Shown in pieces: positions 32,101 to 47,100 of a stretch of DNA of 64,000 bases. Position 1 is the first letter of the stretch, and each line of letters begins with the position of its first letter. Source of the stretch: Anadara kagoshimensis (taxonomy: Eukaryota; Mollusca; Bivalvia; Arcoida; Arcidae); contig CM037869.1 in NCBI GenBank assembly GCA_021292105.1, positions 50,217,234 to 50,281,233 on the forward strand. The letters are read 5' to 3'. Below the pieces are notes generated by a model, which did not search any database, was not told the DNA's origin, and saw only the letters and a list, made by a program, of their open reading frames with translations. The translations under genes were made by a program, and so were the position numbers.

Positions 32101-35100
32101 AAACGGCCGTCTCGTGCTTTTAATATAAAACTGGTATAATATGTTTTTTAATCAAAAACATTATTGCTGAGTTCTCCTGTACATAGAGAAATTTTGCGAA
32201 AATTTTGGAAATTTGATCACGTTTATACACCAATTGGGCCTCATTCAAAGTTACATAAGGGCATTTAGGTTCAGGTAGGTCATTGTTGTTCGGTTTTTTT
32301 CCTGGTGTGGTTATCATTCCAATAATAACTATCCAATTCCAATTATGACATAACATTTATAGTTGTTCTGAGTAAGAAGGTACAGAAGGGATAATTTTGA
32401 TATAGTAACATTTGTTGTTTTGTTAAAAAGTACAGAATTTAGTTCACTTTTTCATGAATGAAAAATATTTTTACTATGAGGTCAGTATATTTTGTATTAA
32501 GTTTTTACAAATTTTGTGTGAGTTTATTGGAAAATACGACTTTATTCTTGCATTTTCCATGTGCACTGAATTTGTGGAAATACAGTAGTACATAAGACTA
32601 GTGTTAACGTTAGTCGTGCTTATGTCTATTTGTGCGCATGTCTGTTTTCTGTCGGTCCACAAAAATGATAACCGCATCTCGATCTAATGCGCTTATTGGA
32701 TTCAAATTAGAGCTGTTTTTTTAAATAATCCATGTGTGAATTATGTAGATAGCTTAGTCCATCTGTTTATTCATATTGTACTTTAATTTCAAATATCATG
32801 AAATGACCATTTGTCTGTTCGTCAGTTTTTCTGTCTCTCCATCAAAATTTGTTATCGCATCTCGCTCTAATGAGCTTAAATGTTTGCAATTAGAGAGCTG
32901 TTTTATTCAAACACATCATGTCTGATATAATAATGCAGGTAGCTCAGGCCATTGTTTAAGCATATAATATCTGATATATATATAATTATATAGGTAGCTC
33001 AATCCATCCGTTCATTTATATTGTTTTTCGCTTGCCCATCAAAATTTGTAACCGAATCTCCTAAGGCGTTTATTAGATTCAAATGAGAGTTGTTCTGTTT
33101 TAGTATACCATATCTGATATAAGAACGTGGCTTATTTCATATGTTTATTTTTATTGTACTTTTATTTCAGTGTCTTCAAATGACAAGTCTCGGCAAAATC
33201 CACTGATGCAAAAATTTCCCGAGTCACAGTATTATAATTTGTAATCATTATATTTCTGTTCTATAACTTACCTGTAACATACAGTTCATAAACCACGTCT
33301 GTTACATTTTCTGAAAAAATAATCCTTAAGCATTCTGGTCTGATAGGTGATAAAGCTATGTAGCTTCCATTACATACACCTTCAAAATCCTTGAAATAAC
33401 AAGAAACCAGATCTATTTAAAATTGTATACTATAGACCATTTTGGCCTTATTCGCGAACATGTGAATTCGCGTTTTGAATATTATTGAATACAACATATG
33501 TATGTCAACATATAAATATCTGTTTGCTGGAAATATTCGCGTGATATTTGAATTCGCGAATGGGATAAGTCGCGAATTTACGCGAAAATAAATCTTTTGC
33601 GAAATAAAAGTGATCTACAGTAATCTTAAATGACGTAAGCTATTGAAATTTAAAATCTATTATCTAAAATTACGTTATTATGAAACTCTGAAAGACTTAA
33701 AACATGTCTTACGATCTCTTTAAAAACTTCCAAAACTTTGTTGCTCACTAAAAACTTCCAAAACTTTGTTGCTCACTAAAAACTTTAAAAACTTCCAAAA
33801 CTTTGTTGCTCACGAAAAACTTTAAAAACTTTGTTACTCACTAAAAACTTTCAAAACTCTGTGACTCACCAAAAACTTCCAAAACTCTGTTGCTCACTAA
33901 AAACTTTTAAAACTTTGTTGCTCACTAAAAACTTTCAAAACTTTGTTGCTCACTAAAACCTTTCAAAAATGTGTTACTCACCAAATACTTTCAAAACATT
34001 GTGACTCACCAGAAACTTTCAAAACTTTGTGACTCACCAAAAACTTTGAAAACTCTGTGACTCACCAGATATGGTACAAGAACAGTCTCTTTTGAACAAA
34101 TTTCGCCTCCATAGTTTGTATACTCAATCGTGAATGTAGTGTTTAGATTTTCGAGTGTTATGGATATTCCGTTCATAATAGGCATATACTCCATCCAGCT
34201 CTCATTAAATCGTCTTAACATAAATAAGGACATATAAATAAATAAATAAATACTGTAAAATTATTCATTTTCGCGGTGTATTAAATTTCGGGTTTTTTTT
34301 CCGCGGTCGTTTGTTTCCGAGAAAATTAATTCCGAGCTAAAGTTATATTATGCTTATTGTGCTATAGTGCATATTTTAAAAACTCGGAAATTACTCGAAA
34401 TTTCCTAAACAGCGAACATAAATACACACAAAATTAAATAAGTTTACAGTAAAGAGATACCAAAATGTGGTAATTCCTACTGTAATATGAATTTACTTAG
34501 TTGTTGGTAAACGTTAAAGACTTGAAGTAAAATATATATTAAGCAAAACGAACACATGCACACAATCAGGCAATGTATATCAGATGACAGCTATCTATTT
34601 TGTCCATTTACATTGCATGGAGTAAATGTTTCTGTTGATTCAGACAGAATAATAAATATAAATTATGATGAGAAATTACTAGATATTGTAAACAGCCCAA
34701 AACAATGGTCATATTTTTAACTATCTTTTTTGTACTTTTAATTAATAGTTTTTTCAAGACTTTTTGACAAGAATAATTTGTTTCTACCACAGCAGAGTGT
34801 ATTTTCAATAAGAGTTGTCTCCCTTTCTTTGTCATTAGACATAGCAACCACGTATATTTTAAACATAAACGATATACAAATGAATTTGTATAGGTCATTA
34901 AACAACAATGACATGTCCGTTTGACCTTTCATCAGAAATATTTATATAGAAGGATCCACCCAATAAATTGCTAGTAGTAGGGTAGGATTCCCTGTTAATA
35001 GTATGTATAGGCAAACAATATTGACCTGTCCGTTTGACCTTCCATTAGAATTATTCATATAGGAGTGTCGACCCAATACATAGGTAGTGTTAAGATTCGC

Positions 35101-38100
35101 AGTTAATACATTTACACATTGTCCATGATTAGTGTTCACATCAGGTATACGAATTATACACTCACAATCCCTATTTTTTTTAATTTACTCGTCCATAATG
35201 AATATTTAAATTAAAGGTCAAGCGGACAGGTCAATGTTGTTTACCTATACTCAAGGTACATGATCAGTGTTCACATGATGTAGATAAAAAAACACCTGTG
35301 CTCCCTATATATCGATGTACTTGGTACGAGATAAATATTGAAATCAAAGGTCAAGCGGACAGAAAAAAGTTGTTTACCGATATATACAAGAATACTGATA
35401 AAAAATATAACTATGTAAGACAATTGACGCCTATCGTAGCTATATATCTGTATCATAAATTATCCTACATTTATTTTGCGTCCAAATAGCTCCATGCTCC
35501 TTACATTCCATAGTTTGATTATACACTTGGCATGTTTTGCTAGCTAGAGAATTCCGAATCACCCGATCCTGCCTCAATTCCCTGATTAAATTTTACGTGA
35601 TTTTCCAAACTTGCCAGTTTTAAAAGTTTAACTTTGATATTTAGTTTGATTTTCATAACGACCGATATGTTTGTATTTAGACTTAATTTTACACAGGCTT
35701 AAAAAGCAGTTATTTTCATTAGTAAAACTTTAATTTATTGCTAAACTTACGTGCAGGGTGTCGAATTCATTCATTTCAGTAATACTGTCTTGCTGAAATA
35801 ATCTTGTAGTTTTAACTGTATTATCTGAAAAACGACAAATAAAACCAACATGTATTTTTTGTAATGTATGTTTTTATTGTCCCAGACACTAAATAGGGAT
35901 GGTCAAGTGCCAGGGTTGGGGTCACTGGGTTCTCTTACCGGATAACAAAAGGATAATTTTACATACACAAGACATATACATAAATATATAATTGTACAAA
36001 CTTCAATCTATATTCTAGGGATTAATCTAGATGTTGTAGTTAGGCGCACTTCCGATTATGGGGGATGTGTGTGTCTTATAGCAGTTATAACCAACATGTA
36101 TTGCAACTCAATTAAGGTAAGTCTCCCTACTTTTGTTGTCAATCAGAACATCACATGTCGCGTAAATATCGTATAAGAGTTCGTCTGATCTATTTGGCTG
36201 ATGCCCCTAAATACTGTAACGTTTTTATTTTCACGGTGTACTAATTTTCGCTTGTTTCGAGACCGATTGGTTTGCGCGAAAATAAATACCGAGCAAAAAT
36301 TATATTGTGCTTATTGTTTTAAAGTGCATATTTAAAAAATTCAACACCGCGGATATGTCTTAGTTTCATATACCTCGGAAATTAATACACGTGAAATTAA
36401 ATACGTTTAGAATATATATTTGTCTATTTACCAGCTAAATCGAAATTTGTTGCTAGTTAAAATCTGAAAATCCTAAAATTCTAAGGTATACTCCTTTATT
36501 TAAAGTATTTCCTTAGCTTAATTTGCTACATATACATGTATTTTGACTCTTTGGAAATTGTTTCAGTAATTCGAGTCCAAACACCACTATTTAGGAATTG
36601 TATTCTGAAAGCGTCGTTTAGTGCTGTGAAACTTACACAGTATTTTATGTAATTTAAACCACTGAGCCGGTTGTTTGTTGTTTCCCCAAAGATATCACAA
36701 ACTCAGTAGGCAATATTTGTGTGTTATTGTTAGAAATACACTATTGTCTAAATTTGCTGCTAATTTAAAATTAAAATGTCTCAAAACTAAGGTATGTTTC
36801 CTCATGCTTAGAATTTCTTTAGCGTATTTTGGACAGATATACTTTGGTCTTTTGTGTATTTTTATACCAATTTGAAAATGGTTTCCTAAATTTGGTCAAA
36901 GCATTACTGATCGGGAAATGTATTCTGAGACGGTCGTTAAGCACGCATAAAAACCATCTTTAATATAAGTAACTCTCTCTCTCCTTTCTGTTTACATTAA
37001 TTAAACTTACTATATACTTATTCTTATAACAATGGTAGTGTCACAATAAAATATCTTTAACAAGTTTCTGTTACAGTGTTTAAAAGGGTCGGGTCGTTTA
37101 TAACAACACACTTTGTTTATTCGATAACTAAACGTCTGTGGTTTTTATGGTATCCTAGAGCTGACTGCCTTGATATAAGTGAAACGAGTATCTGCATATT
37201 TTTTTTCAATTTCTATCATCCTTTTATTCTCAATTTTGATTTCACAGTGACATGTGTAGGTAGCTAAACAGAACGTGATTACCCTTCTTGATCAGCCTGC
37301 CTCACATTCCTTGTGGGAATTTATCTGTTTAACTTACTTTGCCAAATTACAAAGCTGCTTATTTCTAAGGATTGATGTTTGGATGTTGACAGGTATTGGT
37401 TAGTTTCCCACCACACTTGTGTATCATACTAAATTGAAGGTTTTATACTGGTTACTCACACTTAAACAGAGGCTGCTGTGGCCTAATGGACAAATTTTCA
37501 GTCTACATATCAAGGGTCTCTCACCACTGTGAGTTCGAGTCCCGCTCAGATCGCATGTGGGAAAGTGACTTTTCCTTGCCATTGGCCTTTACTGCTTCAC
37601 CTGGTTTCAGTATAATGGACTGGGGAGCGTTACGCTGTGGCCTACAGACTCAGTGACCTAGCACCTTAAAGTCGCCCGAGTGCCGCCTGTTACAAGGCAG
37701 ACCATACAACACACTCGCACTTCACATGCATACACGAAATTGTCCATAGATTAATAAAATAGTTCTCGTCGCGAATAGCTGTAAAATTGCTGATGCGATG
37801 TTAAGCAACATTCACCAAACCATACAACACTCAGAAAGTGGATAAGTGTAATATTGATCCCTATGTATGTATTTGAATTGTGAAAATGTGGTTTTAGCAT
37901 AGACCGGTATGTTTGGGGTTGACTTTTGGTATTGTTTTTTAACATTGACTGGCAAATTTGTTTTTCATAACTTACAGGCAGACAGTGGATAAGGGTAACA
38001 TGGATCGGTATGTTTGTTGTTGATATTTGGTATTGTTTTTTTAACATTGACAGTTATCTTTGTTTTCTATTACTTACAGGCAGACAGTGGATAAGGGTAA

Positions 38101-41100
38101 CCGTCTTTGGTAATAAGTATGACATTCCTTGTAGTAGTAAAGCCAATACCCTGGTAGACGTAAATATAGGAGTTTGATGAATCATTGCTTAGAAATGCTC
38201 TCCCATTACTGAAAAATTATAGTATAGATTACATAGGTATTGTATATAAATCCATATCATTAAAAATCGTCATCGTCATTATCATCGTATTATTATTACT
38301 CTTACTATAACAAATTGTAATAATTTATTATTATTATTATTATTATTATGATTCCCCACCACCGAAGGTGGGGAATCATATTGTTTTCGTTCTGTTTCTT
38401 CTTATTATTATTATTATTTTATTATTCTTATTATTCTTCTTCTCAAGACCATATGCTGCAGCATATCTCGGTAACGGCTTGATGGATTTAGATGAAATTT
38501 GCTACCAATAATCTGTTGTCTGTGTAGATAATCAAGACGCGTTCATTTTCGTTATCTTGAAGGTGGGTGGGTGGGTGTAACTTAATACGTAGTTAAATAC
38601 CGGGGGAAACCAATTCTGAATGGACATAAGCTGGTTACGACACCTTAATTATACAAAGCCAATGCTTTCACCTATGAGTTAATCCGATTAGTGACCGTTA
38701 AAAACTTGGCGATTTTTAAAACCACAGCTTGTCACGTCACACGCCTGTACGTAAAACCTTACACAATGAGATGAATGGTGTATACAATTTGCCTTGATAG
38801 ATCAAACGGCTTGGGGGTTTTCTGTTAATCACTGACTGTGGAAGTAGAAGACTGCCCACTTTTTTAAGTTTACACCATTGAAATGTCTCCTTTTACTGAC
38901 TGACACTTTCCTAATGACCGGTATGTCGAGTACAAAAATTTGTAGTTATAGTCGGAAATGAATCTTCCGAGTAAGCCGCCACTCTGTTACTATTAACACT
39001 TTTCAAATAAGAGATGGACAATTATTTCAGGTATTGTTCAAGTTTAAGTTTTTTGTGTCTTTTTTATTCAATTTAAACATTGGAATTTTCGTAATTTGGA
39101 CTGAAAGTTCACTTCGATTTAAACATGGGAATTTTCGTAATATTTCGTAATTTGGACTGAAAGTTTGCTTCAAATTCGGCATATCGAATTAACTAACAAA
39201 TTTACATAGAAATGCATAGCGATCTTACGGGACCATTTGTATCATTTCGATTTAAGCGAAATTTCGATTCAACCGATTTCGAATTAACGAGAATCGACTT
39301 TATTTCTTTTGCATCAAAAACACCTAAATAATCTATAGAGCAATGAAGATCTGAGTCTTTTAGATGCTGGAAATAACAATATGAGATTTATTCCGTATAA
39401 TACACCTAAACTAATATGTACCTCAACGTGTTGAAAAGTACGTTTTTTTTTTCAATAGAGGGGGTCTTTTAAATTGGACTATATATACAGCGTCGATCTA
39501 TTTCAACACACTATACACAAGAGTGAACATGCATGCTTCATATAAAAATGTCCGTCTTTTACTATTTTGACTGAGTAGATGTATCGTTATGATCATGAAC
39601 CTCAAACATATAGGAATAACCGATATATGGCCTCCTATGATGTGTATTGCGCATTGAATCACAATTATTAATCAATAAACTTTTTAGAAAAAATATTAAA
39701 TAAACATCACAAAGGGTAACTTTTATTATATTTTATTTTGGATTTTACAATAATTCCGAGTCCATGGCTGACGACATCGGGAGGGCACCTGGATATATCC
39801 TCAGGCAGTGTCGACACGCTCCAATATTACTTGGATCTACCTGCCCATCATTAGAAGGTCTTACATTCGGACCTAAGACAATGATCTTAACTCAGTCGTT
39901 AATTACTGTTTATTCAGTGACACTCGCCAATCCGTCACTGGCTTCAATGTGTATCCACCTGTTAATTACTGGTGACCAAGATACCGGTGAACTTTGAAAA
40001 ACTTGTGGCCAGAAAAATCGCGAAGCGCCGTGTTTTGTCGCTAGTTAAAGAAAAAAATCGCAGTAAGCGATGCCCAGCGCAAACCCTCCCATACGTGTTC
40101 ATTCATTGTAACACGTGGCGACGCCAAATCAGAGGCCTGAGAGGGGTTCTACGAGTTTTCTTATTCAATAAAATTCATTGAAAACGTCACTTCCTATACC
40201 GAGAAGTCCTTCCAATGTACGATTTTTCTCAACCGAAAACTTTAATTCAAATCTACTTTAACTTTCAAAGAAATTTTAAAAAACAATCAAGGTATCATTT
40301 TTTTCAGTTTACCAGGTCGGCGCGGTTCAAATGTTCTTGACTGGGACGTTAAACTCCATTATTAAACTCAACTTAACTCTATCTTATAAAATTATTATAA
40401 AAACATATAATATACATAATTCATTGTTTAAACATATAATGCACTAGAACTGTCTCTAGAGAGCCAAATTCCCCCGCCTCCAACATTTGAAATTCTCTGC
40501 GATCTTGACCTTTCTGATATGACCTAGTTTCAAGGTCATGATACACTTTTGGACCATTAAGATTATTCATATCATGTTTCATGAGAGTCCTCCAAAGCAT
40601 TGATGAGATATGACCCGGACACGATTTTACATAGACAGACGGCAGACAGACAGGCAGACAGACAGACATGGTGATTCCTATATACCCAAATAAAATTAGT
40701 TAATTATTAATTTATTAATATTAATTAAGTGGCATTAATGTCACTGTTAATTTAAACTTTTTATGTTTCACTTTCTTTTGCAGCAATACATGATTGCATT
40801 TAGGCATCAAGCATAACAAATTTAAAGGAACAGTACAGACCTGTCGAAAGTTTAACACTTAGCCAAACGAAAAGGAGCCGAGTCTCGGCTTCGGAGTGGC
40901 AGAGATATGATAGCCAGTGACTGAAAAGCGTTCGAGAGATATATTGATAGCAGGTGCCGAGAGAGACCCATCGAAGGGCTGAAATGAGCTGTCGATTCAG
41001 CAGGAATTCGTTGTTTCAGCGTTAAACTTTCGACAGGCCTGTACTGTACTAAGATACAATTTTTTGTTGATACATCTACTTTTGTAAATATAATACCCAA

Positions 41101-44100
41101 TATTCATAAGTTTTTCACTATGTTTTTCGATACAAAATCTAAAAAAAAATCAATATTTTTTTTCCTTCAAATGTACAGGCTCGATTACACATGTAAATAG
41201 GTTTTTACTTTAATATTCTATCAAGGCCCTCAAAAAGTTTTATTGCCGTCATCACAGTATTGTTTATAAGTTTGATGTCTCAGTGTCCAGAATTGCCCTG
41301 GATATATTTGACGTCCCATAGTTCCATGTTCCTTTCACACAATTTTGATTACACACGTGTAACTAGCTAAACAGAAGGTGCTTACCCTTCAGGAGCACCC
41401 GACCTCACTTCCCTGGTGGAAGTTAACGTGTCTTACCTAACTTGCCAGTTCCAAAGATTTTACTTTGCTTCTAAATTGTGATTCTGACATGGATTAGTTA
41501 TTTGGTTTTTATTACAACAAATAGGGGGTTGTATTACAGAAAAAATAGTTTCAATTTCATCTTTAACATTTACATCTCTGTGTACTTTAACAGAAAATTA
41601 TAAGTATATATTAGTCTCTAACTAAGAGTTGAAAGTACCACTGAAAAAAAACATGTTGTTATGGCAGACAAAATTTCAGATTTAAGATGTCATTTTGCAG
41701 ATCGCTTTTAAATAGCTTCAAACAATTTTATTTAGTTCTGTCGAAATTATTTGTTGTTTTAAAAAATTATCACCAAAATTTGTTAAATTTAAATTGAAGT
41801 AAATTTTAATTAAGAAATATTTGTGAAACAGCAGCGAAAACTTACTTTGTATCAAATGATATATCCCCCTGTAACTCTGCACCATTGTAAGAGACATGGT
41901 AATTTGATGTTTTTACCCATGACAAACTTGAGTAGTTGTTTGGAATAAGAAAAATCATCGACCAAAGAATATGGTGGTTTATGTCGTGAAAAAAGATACG
42001 GATCTGAAAAAGAAAACAAACATGTCGTGAAATCATTTATTTAAGTAGTATTTTTATTTCTTGGTTCTTACAAAATACTGTTTTATTACATCTTATACCA
42101 GTTTTTAATTTTACAGCTCTAGACGGCCGTCTTGGAATACAATTCAGTAGTGCTTGGACCAAAATTATTTTGAAGATGTTGAAAAGCTCCCTAAAGGACC
42201 AAAATATATTTTACCAAATTAAGCTAAGGAAATACTTTGCATGAGGAAGTATACCTTAGTTTTTTAGAAATTTCAAATTTACACAACTATAGTATATTTC
42301 TGACAATAATACGAAATCATTGCCTTCTGAGTTTGTAACAAATACTATTACTTGGATATGGTAAATTGTTGGTATATGTTATACACGAAAATAAATAAAA
42401 TAAAGCTTTATGAATATTAATTATTTCGCAGTAACCGAAATATGTATGATCGTACTTCGATAACACCACCATGGCCGTTACCAAAACCGCATGACAAAGG
42501 AGAACGGTTTTGTGTAGGGCCAGCAAGCCTGTCACGTAAAAAAAGAGTAGATATATCAAAAGATTAGATAAAAATATAACATGATGACTTGTATATTTGT
42601 TTTAAAAAATCAAAACACAATTTTAAAACGCATTGGTTAATAAAAAAGTAAAAGAGATATGTGAAATATAATAATAATTTGTCTTTTTTAAAAATAAAAA
42701 AAAATGAAACCGTTTAGATTTGAATTGACTAACAATCCCGACCAGGTCTGACCCAAAACCTGAAAGTGGGAAGTGACTGCTCTTTCGCCAAGCACTCGGC
42801 ATTACGAATTGAACGTCACAAAAGATTATATTGAAAAAAGTCTTTATAGACATATATTTGTTTTAAAAGATCAAAACACAATTTAAAAGCACGTATTGTT
42901 TTATATGTGCTCATAAATGGGTTATATGAAATATATAATTTTTTGTCTTAATAAAGATAAAAAATCAAACAGGCTTATAAAGTAATTTTATTGCTTTGTG
43001 TAGGAGTAGTCATTTGATTTTTATTTAAAGTACTCAGTTTTATATAGACTTTTATTTAAGACTGCAAAAAGGCAATATCGGACCTTTTTTTTTATTGTTT
43101 TCAAATATTTTAAGAAAATTATATTGCACACACAATATTGACTTTAAGGATGCTGATATAAGATTTAACGTTTCCATATAAGTGAAATATTCTTGAAGCG
43201 TGGATATTTTCTAACAGGTTCATTTGGTCCAGATTCGTCATCTCAAGATATTCTGTTAATTTTAATTTCCCGTCATCAAATGATGTAAACGCGATGAAAT
43301 ATTTCAAAATGAACATTTAATTTCGCGAAAATACAACGCGTGAGAATATTTGCTGATTTGCAGTGCTACAGGTACCTCGAATGTTCATATCCATGATAGA
43401 AAGGCGTTGGTAAATATTTAAAAAACCTATTTCATTTCAATCTGCTTTTTAATGCTTGCAAAAAATTCCTTTTATGTGAAAATGCGAACGCTTTTTCAAC
43501 ACGTTGTTTTAACAAACGTTTAATATAGAATTTGGGAATTTTGCCTTTTTGTGAGGGAAGCTGGATTTCAGTACGGATCTGAAAATGGAATTACTTTGAA
43601 TAAACAGCTTCTTAGCAAATACCTTAATTGGGTTCGCCGTTGTACCACGTGATACCTTCTAATGTGTCTGCAAAACGCGTGTTTCCAATAGACATGGAGT
43701 AGCACAATTTGACGTTTTCCCGAAAAAAAAGACGTTAATCCGGGAATTTGTGACGTTGACGTTTTCTTAAACGTTCCGCACAAAGGTTAAGAGGTATTGA
43801 TCACGTGATACAGTGGCGAACCACATTATAAAAGCTTAAGTTAAAATCAATTGCAATCGATCAAATGTATTAAACTTACATATTTAACTTATCGAATTAT
43901 TTACCTTTGTAGGATTATTTTATTTCAGAAAATAATAGAATAGTGTCGATTTATAACGGTGTAATGTACAGTACAGACCTGTCAAAAATTGACGGATCGC
44001 CGGCCATGCCAAAAATGTTCCGACAAAGGCCCAGCAAGGTTAAATAACACACAAAAAGAATAAAATGTCAACCTGAATTGAGCCATTTAATGGCGTCATT

Positions 44101-47100
44101 GACACAAATATGTCATTAGTTGCCGTGACGCTGCTTTGGTACCTAAATGGCGGCCAGTGTCGGAACAATATAGACATGGCCGGCGATACGTCAATTGGAC
44201 ACTAAGTTAACAACAAAAAGATTCTAAGCTCCGGCGCCGAGTGTCTTACAAATGAATAGCGTGTGACCAATAAATGCTACAAGATACATTATAAATATAA
44301 GTAACAGCTGCCAGAAAACTGCCGAGATATAGCTAACGACGGGCCGGTATAAGCTGCCGAGATATAGCTAACGACGGGCCGGTATAAGCTGCCGAGATAT
44401 AGCTAACGACGGGCCGGTATAAGCTGTCGAGATATAGCTAACGACGGGCCGGTATAAGCTGTCGAGATATAGCTAACGACGGGCCGGTATAAGCTGTCGA
44501 GATATAGCTAACGACGGGCCGGTATAAGCTGCCGAGACATAGCTAACGAGGGGCCGGTATAAGCTGCCGAGATATAGCTAACGACGGGCCGGTATAAGCT
44601 GCCGAGATATAGCTAACGACGGGCCGGTATAAGCTGTCGAGATATAGCTAACGACGGGCCGGTATAAGCTGCCGAGATATAGCTAACGACGGGCCGGTAT
44701 AAGCTGCCGAGATATAGCTAACGACGGGCCGGTATAAGCTGCCGAGATATAGCTAACGACGGGCCGGTATAAGCTGTCGATTTGGCATTAATTTGTTGAC
44801 TTAGTATTTATTGTTCTGTAAACCAAAATGTATACCTGGGACTAGTTAAGGAGAATGCATGTACATGTTAATGAAAGCATTTTGCCGATTGTATGGCTAA
44901 ACATGGATGAAAACGAGGTTACTCAAAAGTTTTAGTACATATCTCTCATAAACTTAAGAGGCCGCGGTGGCCTAATTGATAAGACGTCAGTCTTCAAATC
45001 CAGGGTGTCTCACTGCTGTGTGTTCAAGTCCTGCCCAGACCACATGTGGAAAAGTGAAGTTTCCTTGACGTTGGCCTTTACTGGTTCACCTGCAGGTATC
45101 AGTATAATGGACTTTGGGGGGTGGAACGCTTGTCTGCGGCGTACTGACTCTGTGAGCTAGCACGTTAAAGTCGCCCTGAGTGCGCGCTAGTACAAGGCAG
45201 ACCATACAACACATTTGCACTTCACATGGATACACGAAATTGTTCATAGATTAATCCATAGAGATTAATAGATAGTTGTCGTCGTGAATAGCCGAAAAAA
45301 ATGCTGATGCGACGTTAAGCTACATTTACCCAACCACCATAAACTTGAAACAATAAAAATTCAGATTTCTAGCTTTATTGATATAAATGATGTCAAGTGT
45401 ATTATTTACATGGATTTTATAGACAGACACAGTTGTAAAATAGTATTGGGCTTTTCCAGATTTACCCCCGTATGAGACAACGGAACTTCAGAAAATTTTG
45501 CTACAAAAACTCTCTGGAATTCCAGTAAATCTGGTACGGATGGCACTGGAATTCTGGAAAATTTTTACAATCTCATTAGAATTCCAGTAAAATTTGGTAT
45601 GGATGGCACTGGAATTCCGGAATTTTCTTTTACAAATCTCTTTGAAATTCCAGTAAATTTTGGTATACATGATGAATTACATTGGAATTCCTGTATCCAA
45701 ATCCTTTTGGAATTCCATAAAATTGTTATAAATCTCCTTGGAATTTTTAGTAAAATTTAGTAAGGATGACACTGGAATTCCAGCAAAGTTTTACAGATCT
45801 CCTTGGAATTCCAGTAAGATTAGGTACTGATGACATTGGAATTCCAGAAAAAAGTTACCACAATGCTAAAAATTCAATGTAAAAAGAAACCGATTAATTT
45901 GTCAACCATAGGGGGTGTGGACTATAATGGAATAGCCCATGTAAACATTCTGTAATATTAAAATATTGTATGGTTGAACAATGAGAGGTTATTCAAAAGT
46001 GTGCAAACAATGTTATAGCTCAAAGCTCATTACCCTTAAGAATTCTAATTTTTATGAAGTTTGGTATTGATATCAAAGATGTTTGTTACACTCAGAACAA
46101 TTTAAATGAATGTGTTATATATATAGTCACGCTCAGTTATAAAACCTTACTTTCATCATACCATGTAAACGTCATGTGACTATAATCGATCACCAATGAC
46201 GTCATTGGTAAGTGAATAAGGTCTAGTAGCATATGTTAACATCAAAAGCACACGTGTAGTAGTCAGCTTTTAAACTTGACCCTTATTTAAGACATAAGGT
46301 TAATTTTCAAGATCTTTATGAGCTTGCAAAGTATATAATGGGCTGTCTCAAATTGAATAAAAGGCGAAGCTTTTTATGGAAAAATTTAAATCTTAAAATA
46401 AATATTAATTTTGTTATATAGTCATTGGAAAAATGGGTGCGATTTTGACAGCAGGGGCGAATTTGCAAAAAGTGGGGGCGCGATTTTGAACGGGGCGATA
46501 TTGACACGGGCAGAATTTGTTGAAAGTGGGGGGGGGGGCAAATTTACCGTGCTGCGAATTGACTTGATACCATAACAGTATAATATGTGAATTTATATTT
46601 TTTTAAATAAAAAATCAAATTAAAAATAATGCTTCTATAGAAATAAAACATCTTAGTGCATCTATTTCATCATGAATTTAACTTCATACATATTCATTTA
46701 ATATCTAATTGTATTATTAAACGTTGCCAATGTGGCTTTTTACAAAATATTTTTTATTTATAAAATACCGACATAGTAGAAGTGTTCAAGTGAACAATGC
46801 ATTTCATGTTACCAGGAGCAGAGACATTGTTTTGTAAGGAGCGCCTGGTATGTTGAAAAGGATGTTATGTATGATTTCCCTCAACGATGTGATTTATCAA
46901 TACCCTAATGTTATCTTTAATTAACAATTAATATTCTCTTTTTACTGCATCAATTGTTATGAGTATACAGTCCAACTTGCCTTAAAGGTCACCTCTATAC
47001 AAGAGCCACCTGCCTATAAAGGCCAGTAGAATTGTATCCCAATTGTTCTTTATTCATATTACTTGAACCTGTATATAAAGGCCACCTGCTCATAAAGGCC

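Noticed and set aside
34608-34932. Extra exon of the membrane-protein gene
   Set aside because: Open minus-strand frames exist but lack convincing splice sites in the needed phase; joining 35751 to 34200 already keeps the frame.
39764-40181. Small gene in the GC-richer stretch
   Set aside because: No recognisable domain; the frames do not connect and no good splice sites were seen.
40852-41100. 82-residue minus-strand frame
   Set aside because: Lies within a MITE with clear terminal inverted repeats.
44318-44779. CRISPR-like array
   Set aside because: Units are contiguous with no variable spacers, and the setting is a eukaryotic genome.
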